Assembly: GCF_001649575.2 (NCBI RefSeq)
Contig: NC_051452.1
Span: 5,676,452 to 5,740,451 of the forward strand
Direction: 5' to 3'
Source of the DNA: Kryptolebias marmoratus
Taxonomy: Eukaryota > Chordata > Actinopteri > Cyprinodontiformes > Rivulidae
DNA: 64,000 nucleotides
In this document: in pieces, positions 10,871-22,115 of the stretch
How the letters are laid out: each line of letters opens with the position of its first letter
How positions within the stretch are numbered: the first letter of the stretch is position 1
Notes under the pieces: generated by a model
Seen by the model: the letters and a program-made list of their open reading frames with translations, nothing else
What the model was told of the DNA's origin: nothing
Databases searched by the model: none
Program-made: the position numbers and the translations under genes

Positions 10871-11169
10871 GCAAGCTCCAGCGACAAATTGCCTTCACTG
10901 CCAGTTAGTCCATGTTCTTTTCTTCTGTCGTTTTCTTTTTTTTTGTTGCTGTTGTCGGAGGGAGAGGGGTTTATTTTGTGAGGTAGAGGTTATTTCATCT
11001 TCTCCAAGGCATTCAGAACCCCCTCCCCCCCCTCAATCCCCCTCTCTCAATCAGAGGCCAAAAGAATGAAAACCCTAATGGGAGCGAAACAAACCAGCAC
11101 AACAGGAAAAAGTCACAGATGATAATCTGCTCCATCAGGTCTGTCGATACCTGTTAGCAGCAGAGAGCT

Positions 11170-11420
11170 AGAGACCAGACACGCTGCCCAGTTGGTTGGA
11201 CAGTTGCCAGTTTGAATCCCTGAGATTGTTCCAACAGGAAGCACTATGATCCTGCAGGCTGCAGCACCAACAAGGGCTCAGGGACTGGAGAAAACGCTCA
11301 ATCTGGAGGATGAACTCGGTCTCTGAGCTGGGCTCAGGAGGGGATAATACAAGAGGGACATGAAGTTCAATTCCCTCTGCTGAAGTATCCAAAGGCAAGA
11401 CACTAATACTATCAGCTCCA
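11170..11420 (+). repeat. Possible degenerate SINE-like repeat
   Basis: Words resembling fish tRNA-type SINE sequence are present: a B-box-like AGTTTGAATCCC near 11209, then CTGAAGTATCCAAAGGCAAG and ACAC near 11381. I recall such sequences in fish repeats as a 'cleared counter' phrase following the tRNA-like head. No clear A-box or tail is visible. It may be a relic of another element. Confidence 0.3.
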
Positions 11421-11680
11421 AACCCTGACCTTTAGCCTTTATGTGTGGGGACAGTCTGAATCTCAATCTGCCTCTTGCAGCAAAACAAAAAAATGGGACA
11501 TTTAAGACAAAATGGAAATAACAGATTGGTAAAATCATTTCTTATGACTACAATTATATTTATATTATCAAAATGGGGAAAAAGCTTGAAAATATTTAAA
11601 ATTTCAGTGTGTTTAGACTACAGAGTGTAGAATCTCTTACTAAATGGATACACCCCAGAAACATTAAGATTTTTTGATTC

Positions 11681-12565
11681 TCCCTCCATCCATTTTCTGC
11701 CACTTACCCGTGATCGGGTTTTGGAGGAATCAGGTTTGGGAAGGAAACCCAGACATCCCTGTCCCCAGAGACATTCTCCATCTCTTCCTGGTGGATCCCA
11801 AAACGAGCTGGAGTGAGGATACGTACTCCCATCAGCAAGTTCTGGGTCTGCCCTGAGGTCTCCCAGTGGGACATTGGAAAACCTTAGAGGGAGTTGCTCT
11901 GATCATATGCCTGAACCACCTCAGTCAACTCCTTTCAATGAGGAGGAGCAGCAGCTCTACGCTGAGCTCCCCTAGGCTGAAAACAGAGCCTGTCCAGTCT
12001 ATGGAGGAAACTCATTTCACATGCTAGTCTCTGGGATGTTGTTCTTTCAGTCATGATCCATACCTCATGGCCATAGGTAAGGGTTCGAACATAGACTGAT
12101 CAGTAAATTGGGAATGTTGCTCCTTCTCCACAAGAACACACTGGACCAACACCCTCATTACTGCAGACAAGGAGCTAACTCATCAGTCCATCCCCATCAC
12201 TCAGGAACAAGACTCCCAGATACCTGAACTCCTCCACTTGAAGCAAAGACTCACCAACGATCCAGAGGGAGGCATGCCATCTTTCTTTAGTTGAGAACCA
12301 TGGAGGACCTGACTCTCAGCTGTGAACCACCAACAGGACCACATCATCTGCAAAAGCAGAGACCATACCCATACCTCCTCCTCTCCATATCTGCACCTAG
12401 AGATCCTGTCCATGAACACAAATTGTATCGGAGACGGGGAACGGCCTTGGCCGAGTCCAATCCGCACTGGAAACTAATTTGATTTTGTGCTGAGGATGTG
12501 GCCAAAGTGTCTGCTTTGGGTATAAAAGGACCAGATAATCCTTAGAAGTGTCAATGGCTCCTCAG
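11681..12565 (-). mobile_element. Rex3-type (RTE clade) LINE fragment, 5'-truncated
   Basis: RTE elements encode an endonuclease and a reverse transcriptase and copy themselves through RNA. On the minus strand the relic preserves the reverse-transcriptase catalytic block AFADDVVLL (about 12334-12360), followed by VEEFRYLGVLF-like sequence near 12206-12240. The block near 12425-12475 matches the well-known conserved Rex3 stretch ('ggtgacaaagggcagccctgg' type), here mutated. The 3' end has the CATCCATTTTCTG words next to a short GGAT-like tail at 11681-11700. Frameshifts and stops break the frame. The portion before the RT core is absent. The element is dead. Confidence 0.85.
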
Positions 12566-13117
12566 CATAGAATGCTTCAAGGAAATGATTCTACAAACTG
12601 AAACATTTTACTCCTATTAGTCAATTATCTAAAGCTCAACTGTATAAGAGTTTTAAAAAACAGACATTGATTAAACCATTATAAACCATAGATAAGTATT
12701 TCACACTTTACTTTTCATGTGCAGAGGCTTGGAATGAAACGATTCAATTATAATCTGTGTGGTTTCTTTAACATAATGAATAATAAAAAAATTAATGTGA
12801 GGTTTTAAAACAAACATCTTGTTTGAAAAAGAAGTGTCTTCATTCATCTGCAGCAAATAAGATATGATGAAGTCTTAAAGAGAAAAGATGATGGAGAAAT
12901 GAACCTGGTCCTTGGTGTCCTTAGGGTCTCGGTCAAATATCAACATCAATAAGTATTTATTTACAGAATATTTTAGTTTGTTGAAACAGTGTTAGGACTG
13001 CCTGTTTGTTGGTTCAATTACAAATTACCTCCCAAAACCCACACCCAGGGACATTACACAAAAACCATGTCTGTTCCAAACATGCTATACTGCTCTGATT
13101 TTAAAAGAAGAGCAGAA
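12566..13117. other. Non-coding, AT-rich
   Basis: AT-rich unique DNA with no recognised gene or repeat. Confidence 0.5.
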
Positions 13118-13309
13118 CAGTGGTGTCCAATCCTGGTCCTGGAGGTCCACTATCCTGCATGTTTTATACGTTTCTCTGCTGCACACGCCTGATTTGAATG
13201 AACGAGTGATTAACAGGGTTCTGCAGGACTTGAACACCAGCTGAAGAGCAGAGAAACAGCTAAAACATGCAGGACAGTGGCCCTGCAGGACCAAGACTGG
13301 ACACCACTG
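13118..13309. mobile_element. Foldback miniature element (192 bp), copy 1
   Basis: Both ends carry the same inverted sequence, starting CAGTGGTGTCCAATCCTGGT and running about 60 bp with few mismatches: CCACTATCCTGCATGTTTTA on the left and its complement on the right. The centre is unique (CACCAGCTGAAGAGCAG). A second copy lies at 51918-52110. The CAGTGG end resembles hAT termini, but no clear 8-bp target duplication is visible. No coding capacity, so it is non-autonomous. Confidence 0.8.
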
Positions 13310-14809
13310 ACTTAGCACTAAAACTCATTTTGAAGGTAAACATGCTGATAGAAATCTCAAGTAGTTAATTTAGGAATTCAGAGCTTCTCTTCTAGATCAA
13401 AACTGTGTTGATTATTGAGGATTGTTTTTTTTCTGGTTGTGAAACCCCACATCGATACCTCCCACATTTAAACTTTTATTTCCTTTCAACTTTTCCAGCA
13501 TTCATACAGTGAACTCTGAAGTGTTAAGCTATATTCTTTGCATGGATTGGTCTTTGTCAGGATGCAAGTCAGTGATGAAAATCCACACAAAACAAGGCTT
13601 TTCCTTCCTCTTTAGTTCTTGAGATAAGCACCTCGATCCTGCTTTTTGGATGTTTACCACACAAACAGACTCTTCAGTGTAGAGGGATTACCAAACACGA
13701 GGGCTCCCTCCGTCAATCCCAATTTACCTCCGACTAAATCCAAAATTTATGAGCACGTTAGCGGACATAATCCAGCCTCCATTTGCTCTTTCAGTGAAAG
13801 GGAGCTTACAAACCAGGGAGCTGTTGTCACCAGCACATGAGTAGGTGGCCAACAAAAGGCAAAGAAACATAAAAAATGCAACAACAACGCCTGTGATGGC
13901 ATCTCAAGCGAGGCTGAAGTAGGAGGCGAAATAGGTGGTCTCCACTCTTGTTGGTTTGTCTGATTTATTGATATTTCTCACAGGGGAGCTTTTGTCTTTC
14001 GTCAGACTGTCAGGGGAAGCGGGTGGTGACGGAAAGAGGAGGGGGGCTATAGGCAAACAGGGGAGAAGGAAAAAAAAGTGGTTATTTCTGCTGATAGGGC
14101 ATATTTTCTGTCAACAGACTCTGGCAGATGAGTGTATGTGATAATACCATTGCCAAGGAAAGTCTCTCAGCTCTTCAGCCTCTGGAAGAGTATTTCTGTC
14201 TGCGCTCAGCCCCCTCCCTCCCTCTCAGCTTTTATAATTCAGTAAACTGAAGTAATTACCACAGGAGCACGCTCTGTAATTACAAAACGCTCTGTCACGG
14301 TCATGCAGGTAATGGCATCTCTTGCTCTGCTGGCAGTGATAACACAGGTGAGACGAATCGCAGAAAACAGATCTGATAGCATTGTTATGGTAAAGGAATG
14401 TCATTATGATCAAGGCCGGGGCTGCAGCTGGAAGGGATGGGGGGGTTATTGACTCGTCTGGTCCTGCACGTGTCGTCTCTTCTTCCTCCACAGGTACAAA
14501 GAACTTCCAGATTCCCACTTAGAGTCGGATAAATTTGTTTGTACCCTTTCTTTGAAGACAGAAAACTCACTTAGCATTTTGGTGTCCAACATAGAGGCAA
14601 TAACTGCAATCAGGTGATTTCTGTAACTCAGACTTCTGCACCTGTCCACAGGTATGTTGGTCCTCCTGAGCAAACTGCTCCAGGTGTCTCAGTCTTCTGC
14701 AGACTGCAAGTTTCAGATCAGGCCATCCTTCCTGTCAAGGCCAGTTTCATTAGTTTTAATGATTCTGTTAAACCCATTTTCAAAAACAGTTAATGGTTTT
14801 CACAAGGCG
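13310..14809. other. Non-coding; possible regulatory patch at 13620-13860
   Basis: The 13620-13860 patch is unique, with a CTTTTTGGATGTTTACCACA forkhead-like word and a 64-codon open frame of no known family. The rest has short spurious frames (97 codons at 14225-14518 on the minus strand) and G-rich runs near 14030-14075. No gene recognised. Confidence 0.4.
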
Positions 14810-14915
14810 ATTTTTAATCATTTTGTCATTATTACTTTTGTCAGGTTGTTTCTGTGACCTTTGTGGGTTTTTCCTTTCTTTAACAAAAGAGTACCAACAA
14901 ATTTGTCTGCTTGTG
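14810..14915. repeat. RepC short dispersed repeat, copy 1
   Basis: Shares GATTTTTAATCA, GTCAGGTTGTTTCTGTGA, TTTG, GGGTTTT, TCTTTAA and GTACCAACAAATTTGTCTGC with 45715-45830, in the same order and orientation. The two copies are about 75-80% alike by eye. The family is unnamed and its orientation is arbitrary. Confidence 0.5.
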
Positions 14916-15049
14916 TATCCTGCTGATGTATCATCACTCTTTCTGCAAACCAGCATGAAAATTGTCTAATTATCAACCACAAATCAACAAAATATTAAAA
15001 GTTGTTTACTATAATCCCATTTTGCTTCATATAATTTCCTCAATTCTTC

Positions 15050-15490
15050 TCCTGGTGGCGTGTTTACTCAGGATTGGACATGGTGGCGTCCTGCAGATCC
15101 CAGCTATCCAAGTTCAGCTTCCACAGGAACGCACCACGTAATTAGCAAAATGCAGCCCCTAATGCTCGTCTCCTTGAGAGTTTGACCCTATTTGTTTGTG
15201 CCGAGGTAATTTCATTACGCCTGTGCGATTCCCAGGAGCTGCCGCGAGTTAACACTAAATACTCACCAGAGAGGGGATAAGTATTTGGCAAGGCATCAGC
15301 AAAGAGAAGAGAGGGGAGCAGCAGAGCTCAATAACACTTCCTTCATGTTGACAAATTCCATTAATGTGCAAAGGCTGCTGTTTGTGCTCTATTTTATTTA
15401 TGATAATGCCCGGGCTTCGGAGGGGAGCGGTATTCATCAACAATGCCACCTATGTGGCCTGACAGTGTGCAGCAGACATCTGTGATTTGT
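15050..15490. promoter_or_regulatory. Candidate non-coding regulatory island
   Basis: Unique, GC-moderate DNA with CACGTAATTAGC near 15134, TTCATTACG near 15212, a TTCCATTAATGTGCAAA word near 15355 and TTATTTATGATAATGCC near 15393. Both strands lack long frames. The enhancer call is by composition only. Confidence 0.3.
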
Positions 15491-15669
15491 GCCAAACGCT
15501 CAGCATCACTTTCATACTCGCGGGTCTGTGGGAGAACGGAGGTGGCATCCTCTACGAGCATCTCAACCTTTGGTTTGTTTTTGTTTTGTTTAGGCTCATT
15601 AAACCTTTCTTACAGGAATCAGCACACGACAAGTACGAACGTCTCACCTCGAAATGCAAGTTCTGTCAT

Positions 15670-16245
15670 TCGTGTGCGTATTCGTGCATCTGTTAGCAAA
15701 ACATCTCAAACCAGTGGGGATTTTTTTAATGAAACTCTGGTAATAATCACCGAATGCACATCTGCAACTGATTACAGTCAACTGAACTGTCAATAATTTG
15801 GTCAACTTCACAGATATTGAGCTCAAATTTGGTGTGGTAGTAGCCAACCATGATGCCAAAGTTAGAAGCAAAGATGACAGGCTGTCTTTTTGTGCTCAAA
15901 GAATTTGTTTGGAACTAACAGTTGGAGTCAACCCTGTTCATCTGTTAGCAAAATGTTTCTTGAACCACTGGATGAATTTTAATGCAACTCTGGAAAGCAA
16001 TGATTTGGCTGTACATGATTAGCTGTTTAACCAAATCAAACTTATTCTTTACAAAACCGGCTACAACTCAGTGAATTTTACAAAAATTAAGCTAAGATTT
16101 TGTGGGGCAGTAACTGAGAGTCAGTCTCAACACGCACTTTAAGCTCTAAGAAATGACGCGAGTTATTATAACGTCAATGAGACAGCTCAAAATGTTATTT
16201 TCAAGGTTTGACCAAAACATCTTTTTGAATCAAAATCCTGTCAGT
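15670..16245 (-). repeat. RepA, two tandem monomers
   Basis: Read on the plus strand it begins with the reversed end word TTAGCAAAACATCTC (15691). It then holds ATGCACATCTGCAACTGATT, GATATTGAGCTCAAATTTGG, TGTGGTAGTAG (15833) and AACAGTTGGAGTCAACCCTG (15918). The same order then restarts with TTAGCAAAATGTTTCTTG. The second monomer ends near AAGGTTTGACCAAAACAT. Two units stand head to tail on the minus strand, and the head with its palindrome is missing. Confidence 0.8.
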
Positions 16246-17773
16246 TCTTATTCTTAGTTTTATTCTCTTTTTAAAAACACAACCCCACCTGACAGCTATC
16301 GTGTTCCATTTTGTTAGAGTAAATCTGCTGATGTGAGCAGATGCTGATGAGATCCTGGTTTTGGTTCTGATGAACCCACTCCAGGAGACGTGGTGGCCTC
16401 AACTCTCTGTTCCCCCACACATGAAGTCTGTTTTACTGCGTTATCAAGCTCACCTTGGCTGCATGTGTTTCATGACTCCATGTGGCTTTGACTGTGACTG
16501 TAATTGTGCCTGCAGATGCCTGTGTGTGTGTGAAAGTCCCATTCATGTGTGTGTTTTAAGTGTCTTTTGGAGAAGGGTGTGTGTGTGCGCACGCTCACAT
16601 AAAACACTGAGGTTGGAAACATTCTGATGTCAACAGCAAAGCAAGAAATAGAAAACACATTGAAATCTTTGGCGCTGAGGACAGCGTTCAGGAGCCAGGC
16701 TAAATCACCGTGCCGAGCCCAGCTTCGCGTGTGACAGGGTGCATTGTGGGATTGCTCTTTATCCTCTCTGCACAAAAACGCCAATTCAGAGAGGTACGTC
16801 CCATTTGAGGACACGCAGTCGGTGCAGGTTGTATCTATTAAGGCAGCTTAGTAACTCAAGAATCTGCAATTTAGGAGCAGAAGAAGAGGAGGGAGGATTG
16901 AGGAAGAAAGCAAGACTAATGCCATAACTCAGAGGGCTCCCAGAAGGCAGCTTTGAGGATTGGACTGGATGACAGAACGGGTCGTCGTCAGAGGGCTGGT
17001 AATGACGTGCCCCATGTCAGATATCATCATGAACAAACTGCACCCAGTCCTTTTGTCGGCTCTAAGTTCGCATCAGAACAAATCCCGAGACAATTTGGAG
17101 AAGTTGTTATTTGTGGCAACATGCAGCTCTGATTCTAAAAAATTTTTATATTTTACGGAGAGGAAGAGTTTAGAAGGGGCACATTAAGATGACAGAAAAC
17201 TGTACCAACCTACTGCACTTTTCCCCCTCAGTTCTCAGTTTTTTTGTGGTTGGCAGCAGAAACAAAACCCAGGAAACTGTATCCTATCACTTAAATGGTT
17301 AAGTATTTTATGAGTAAAATGCTTCCAAATGCCTCTCAAAAACCTTCCAGACCACACCAAAGACAAAATGAGGTAATATTACGTTTCTGAAAAGTCCCCA
17401 GTATGATACCCCAACTCTGCAGTAATTGCATCAGAAAAATAGTGCGCAAGTCTCTCTGTTACATGTCAGGCCATTTGACTTGGCAAAAAAGTTGCTCTCA
17501 TTAAGAGTGTGGGAGAGAAAACTTCTCAAATTTTTCCCAGCTGAAGGCTTGTGTACATACAGGGGAGAGTCAAACATGTGGATGATACACGATCAGAAAT
17601 AAAAAAAACGTCCATATAGTACCTTATGTGGAGAGTTTTAACACAACTGAAGAAATGTGCAAAACCATCTGCAGGACTGGAGTCAAACTTAGACACAGGA
17701 ATGTTCTTAAAGGCACCAACTAAAGCTTTAAGTTGAACTGGGTACCGATTAGGGTTGACCAAATTATTCCTTA
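16246..17773. other. Non-coding, nothing assigned
   Basis: Overlapping frames of 88 and 114 codons at 16361-16814 pass through short GTGTGT patches (about 16517-16590) and show no domain. The segment near 16680-16760 is GC-richer. No gene recognised. Confidence 0.45.
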
Positions 17774-18577
17774 AGGTAGGATCTCACTGGGCTGCAACTG
17801 TTGGAGACTAGTTGGCAACTCAATATTTAAAAAAAATAAAAATACACAAGTTTTCAGTTGTCTTACTGAAGTCTGAGTGTCAGTGACCACGGAGCCATGC
17901 AGCCATATTTTAAACGGCCAACTTTATTTAAAATCAGGTCGTTGTTTTTTTGTGCGTGGGTTCTAAAACTATACTCTAGGCTGTGCACATTATTTCATTT
18001 CATCAATCACGTACCCACTTTGGCAGCCACCCCCACATTAGGATTTAATCTCCTGGAGACTTACACTTTTGAGACTAATGGTTTTGTTGTTCAAAATTCA
18101 AGCGACACGACTGAGTCTCTGTGAGTGAAACAAGGAAACTGAGAACATTTTGTGACATTCTGGAGACATTCCTCAAAGCTAATGGTGAATATACTCTTCA
18201 CATAAGCCCCTGGGGGTGTTTTTTCATTCTTACAGTTCTTTATATAGCCTTTCATTGTTATTTACCACCTTGCTGTTGATTTGTGGTTTTGTCTTTCTGT
18301 GCAGTTGACCCTTGTATCTGTATCCCTGTACTTACTGTGCATTTTCTGTTTTTCTGTAAAACAAACTGCCCTTCAGGGACTTTAATACAGTTCAGATGGG
18401 CAAGAAAATAATGTGCACGGCCTAAAGTACAGTTTTGTGAAGAATAGGCTGTGATTTTCACAAATTGGCTGTGCAGCTCACTGGTTGCAAAACACCTAAT
18501 ATTCAGGGTAACCAATGGAAAAGTTGCCATTTTTCTCACACTTTTGAATCACTTACTAGTCTCCAGTGAGATAATGG
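17774..18577. mobile_element. RepB large foldback element (~800 bp)
   Basis: The left end GGATCTCACTGGGCTGCAAC and the right end CTAGTCTCCAGTGAGAT are inverted relatives. Both arms also share, in opposite orientation, the block AGGCTGTGCACATTATTT (left, near 17979; right, near 18408). Each arm is about 190-240 bp and surrounds about 380 bp of unique centre. A partial copy with the same left arm lies at 42208-42460. There is no transposase. It looks like a non-autonomous DNA element or two copies fused in opposite orientation. Confidence 0.65.
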
Positions 18578-18597
18578 TTTTAAGTTAACCTGTTCAG

Positions 18598-18850
18598 GGT
18601 TAGGTTAATTTGTATCCTAGTTCTCCAGTAGATTGAATAATAAAAAGGTGGGTTAAAAGCGAGCTGAGATGGGGACAATGTGGCCTAGAATACAGTTTTG
18701 CAAGCGGTGCACATAAAAATAGGTCATGATTTTCAAAACTGCCTTCACAAAACATGGCTGCATGGTTTGCTGGTCGCTTGGTCACAAACTGAATTAAATG
18801 AAATCACAGTTTTGAGTTGCCACCAAGTCACCAAGGCTCATTTAAAATGT
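18598..18850 (-). repeat. RepB partial arm
   Basis: Minus-strand text shares AAACCATGCAGCCATGTTTT (18739-18758), TTCTAGGCC, TGTGCACCGC and AATCTACTGGAGAACTAG with other RepB arms. The terminal GATCTCACTGG end is not present. It follows the foldback element after only about 20 bp. Confidence 0.6.
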
Positions 18851-20334
18851 AGGGATAGGTCTAATACCAGGAAGTTTCTGTAAAGGATCTAAATTGTTTT
18901 TAATACTTCTCTTCTTTGCTTTCTTGACTGATTGCCAAAGGTTTGGTACGTTTGCATTCTCTTGATTTGTACAAAATGTGTTTATATTTTCATTTAAGTG
19001 AATTTCCCTAACACTTCAGTAATAAATGGAGTTAATAATTCTGTGTTAATAGTAAATAATCTCAGGTCTTCTCTAAGATCAGCCCCACAGGGATTTATGC
19101 TGGCCCCTCGAACCATCGTCAGCCTTTCACCACGCACTTCCATAACTACTGAAACTCAACGGTCACCAAAAACATCCACCTTTCAGCTGCAGTGAACACA
19201 ACAAAAATATATGTATTTATGAAAATCCTCAGTAATTTGAAGACCCCGCCCCATCTTTAGCTCCCTTTAGTCTCCTGCAGCCTAATCCAGTGCAGATTTT
19301 TTTTTTTATAAAATGGCATTCATGAAACAAGCTTTCCCATTAAGTAATCCCCTCCTCTCTGAAAGGAGAAAAAAATCTACAGCTATGAGCCCATTTTTTG
19401 TGCTTCTAGTTATGTCAGACTGTATTTTAAACAGTGCTAATCATATACCTTTGTGGACACTTAATTAAAATTACAAAACCAATTTTAATCGGTGGTCCAA
19501 TTAATATGTAAATGTATGCAAATGTAGTAAAACAAGGTGGTGATTAAGTTAAGGACACTATTTCATGTCTTCTTTAAGTGTGAAAACAAACTGTCTTTTT
19601 CCCCTGCCACCCCCCTTCACACCCAAACAAAAAGACTCACATGTCTGATGGATTGTGATGTTTACGGGCCACATGCTGAGTTAGGAAAATACCCTCAGTG
19701 GTATCATTTTAAAACGACAAGCACACCAGAAAAGATAATGCAACTCTGAGCTGCTTCCTCTAATCCACTGTTTTAATAGTTTACTCAACACACACAATCT
19801 GCTGTTCTTGTGCACTAATGTTCATTTACCTAAGGTCAGAGCAAACTTATATCCTGGACAATATCTCACACCATTAAATGTTATGGCTTTGTTTGAAATT
19901 GAAGGCAAAGGAGGCTTGAGGTGAGAGTTGACAATTCTAAACGAGCAGACTTTCAATTCTAATTAGGCCTTGGAGATACGGTGGTCTTTCAAAGTCGTAT
20001 CTGGAAGGGCCAGGGGAGGTGTGTGTGTGAGGAGGGGGGGGGTTAGCAGGTAATAATGACTCTGAATCTGAGTGGATATTAAATAACTTTGGGAACAGAG
20101 AGGAGGAAATTAATTTATCCTGTGGTGCTGGCCAGATGGAGGTGAGCAGGTTTTATAACTTGGTTTCGTTTGCACTTCGATTGCTGTTCAACCCTGAAAT
20201 AAATAAACAAAATCTAAATGTTTGGATTTTGTTTTTCCTTACTAAAGACGAACCAATCAGCAGTCCGATTGCAGCCAATGAGCACATTTATACTATAGGA
20301 TTTTATGATCTAATGATGTTAGATGTTACAGTCT
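18851..20334. other. Non-coding, nothing assigned
   Basis: AT-rich unique DNA with a T-run (19299-19308) and a G-run (20034-20042). Short frames have no family resemblance. Confidence 0.5.
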
Positions 20335-20515
20335 GTTTGTGCTCTAAGTGTTTGGAGTGACTATCAGCTACTACCACACCAAATCTTAGCTCATCATCTG
20401 TAAAAGCGACTCAGTTTTAGCCATTTTTGTGTTTGGTAGTATCAGCTTGTGGTGGCAGGCATCTTGAATTGTGTTTACTCCAAAAATTAATACGTTTTAG
20501 ATGCACATCCACCGT
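20335..20515 (+). repeat. RepA fragment, single monomer core
   Basis: Carries ATCAGCTACTACCACACC, AAATCTTAGCTCATCATCTG, GTGGTGGCAGGCATCTTGAA and AGATGCACATCCACC in family order. Head and end words are missing. Confidence 0.8.
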
Positions 20516-21269
20516 TGTCCACCATTTCACGAGCGGAGCCACACTACAGCTGCCGTCCAGCAGCTGTGATGTACAGGCCTGGAAATTAAACGTGCCGACT
20601 GCAGTTTTCTTTGCAGATCTGCTAACAACCACCCGGCTAGTCCCAGAGACCACAGAGGCTGTAAGTCACATGTACTGACACAGAGTTAAAACAAAACCGT
20701 ACTGATTTATTAATTAGGCGAGATATTAGCAAACATTCAGTTTTATTTTCGACTCTCCTCCCGTCCTGCTGCTGCGCTGTGAGATATAAACACTGAAGCT
20801 CTGGGCTAATTTTTTTAAAAATCACACCAATGTGGAAAACCTCTGTGGTGACAGAGACAACTTTATTTTTGCCACCAAAAGATGACGATGCACAAGTTAG
20901 CCGTGTTAGCACAGTCGCAGCGAGCAGCACAGAGAGGTAACAAGTATTTACGAAGCCTGAGAGCATTACACTGACACAGACACACATCGTTCATGAGGAA
21001 CATCATGAATGAAGATCATTCCGTCCAGCTGGAGGAGGAACCATTCCCAATGCTGTCGAGTCACAAAATAATGCGAGTATCGGACTGAGACTCTGCATCC
21101 GGCAAGTCCTTGTTTTCAAATCTGTATTATATAAAAATCTGGATCAGGCCATCCCTAGGTGTGTTAGCATCACAACAGAGAAGCTGCTATCAGGTGTGTG
21201 TGTGAATGGAGGTTGTATATTTGTTTTATTGCATTGTGTGTAAACAGAAGTGCTGTTTGAATTCCCAGC

Positions 21270-21270
<1 letters not shown>

Positions 21271-21300
<30 letters not shown>
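21271..21300. repeat. (TG)15 microsatellite
   Basis: Fifteen uninterrupted TG units. It creates Val/Cys and Thr/His frames on the two strands. Confidence 0.95.
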
Positions 21301-21302
<2 letters not shown>

Positions 21303-21468
21303 CATGTGTGCATGACTGTTCTCGAGCCTCCCTGCTTGTTTTCTTCTCTCCAGCACAATTTATGTTGCAGTTTGTGTTTTTATCCTGTTTGCATGTACAG
21401 GCCATCAACTTCAATTTCACGAGTAAGTTAACCGCGTGTGTTCGATGCAGCAGCAGCTTACACAGATC

Positions 21469-21484
21469 TGTGTGTGTGTGTGTG
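21469..21484. repeat. (TG)8 microsatellite
   Basis: Eight TG units, about 170 bp after the longer array. Confidence 0.85.
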
Positions 21485-21589
21485 AGCTGAACCTGGGAGT
21501 TAAGTCTTCAGCAAACAAGGTGGGTGAGATGTTGGAAACAGCTTGTGTCATCAAGTGTTAGCAACCTGTAATCCCATTTGAGTCATGAG

Positions 21590-21930
21590 AATGAACAGCC
21601 CCCCCCTCCTCCCTGCCTCGCATCGCGCCGGCTCCCTGGGGCTCGGAGTGCAACCTGCGCCTCGCTGATACCTCCGCTACACGAGGTTTCCAGGTGACTT
21701 ACACGCTGAAACACCAGGAGGGGGGAGGGGACGGGGGCTCAGCTGCTGGAGAGAAACAACATGGCAGCACAGGAGCAGGTAGCTGCACCGGTGGCCACTT
21801 ATTCTGCCTCACAAAGCTGCGAAGAGCCTATCAGCGCTGTAATTACAGCCCGACTCCACGTAGCTTCTTATGGTGTCAACTGTTAGCTAAAGTTGGACCA
21901 GTCAGGGCTTTTATGCTGCCGCGGAAGATT
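21590..21930. promoter_or_regulatory. GC- and CpG-richer unique island
   Basis: GC-rich block with CATCGCGCCGG near 21623, a GGGGGAGGGG run near 21721 and GCTGTAATTACAGC near 21836. The last is a perfect 14-bp palindrome centred on a TAATTA homeodomain core. No exon is evident. Possible enhancer or CpG-bearing promoter, unproven. Confidence 0.3.
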
Positions 21931-21977
21931 TTAGTGCAGTGGATCCAGTGCAAAATGGGAGGAAAAAATTCACAGTT

Positions 21978-22115
21978 AATTTCCTGAAAGCTTTAGTAAA
22001 ATCTGTAAAGTGGTTCGTGAGATATTTTGCTAACAGAGAGACACAAACACACAACGAGACAAGCAAAAAGATTATCGTCCGCCTTAGCCTTTCAGCAGAG
22101 GCCGATAAAGAGAGG
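21978..22115 (+). repeat. RepA 3' portion with tail
   Basis: Begins TTTCCTGAAAGCTTTAGTAA, then GTGGTTCGTGAGATATTTTG, CTAACAGAGAGACACAAACA and AGACAAGCAAAAAGATTATC, and ends near GTCCGCCTTAGCC. It shows the family tail clearly. Confidence 0.8.

Larger units (their letters stand above)
20516..21589. other. Non-coding with (TG)n arrays
   Basis: No gene recognised. Open frames of 83 and 116 codons at 20427-20987 have no domain. The region is punctuated by TG arrays listed separately. Confidence 0.45.

Noticed and set aside
11200..11225. tRNA gene suggested by a B-box-like AGTTTGAATCCC
   Set aside because: No cloverleaf can be drawn. At most a degraded SINE.
16361..16814. 88- and 114-codon frames on both strands
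   Set aside because: Low-complexity GTGT patches and no family features.
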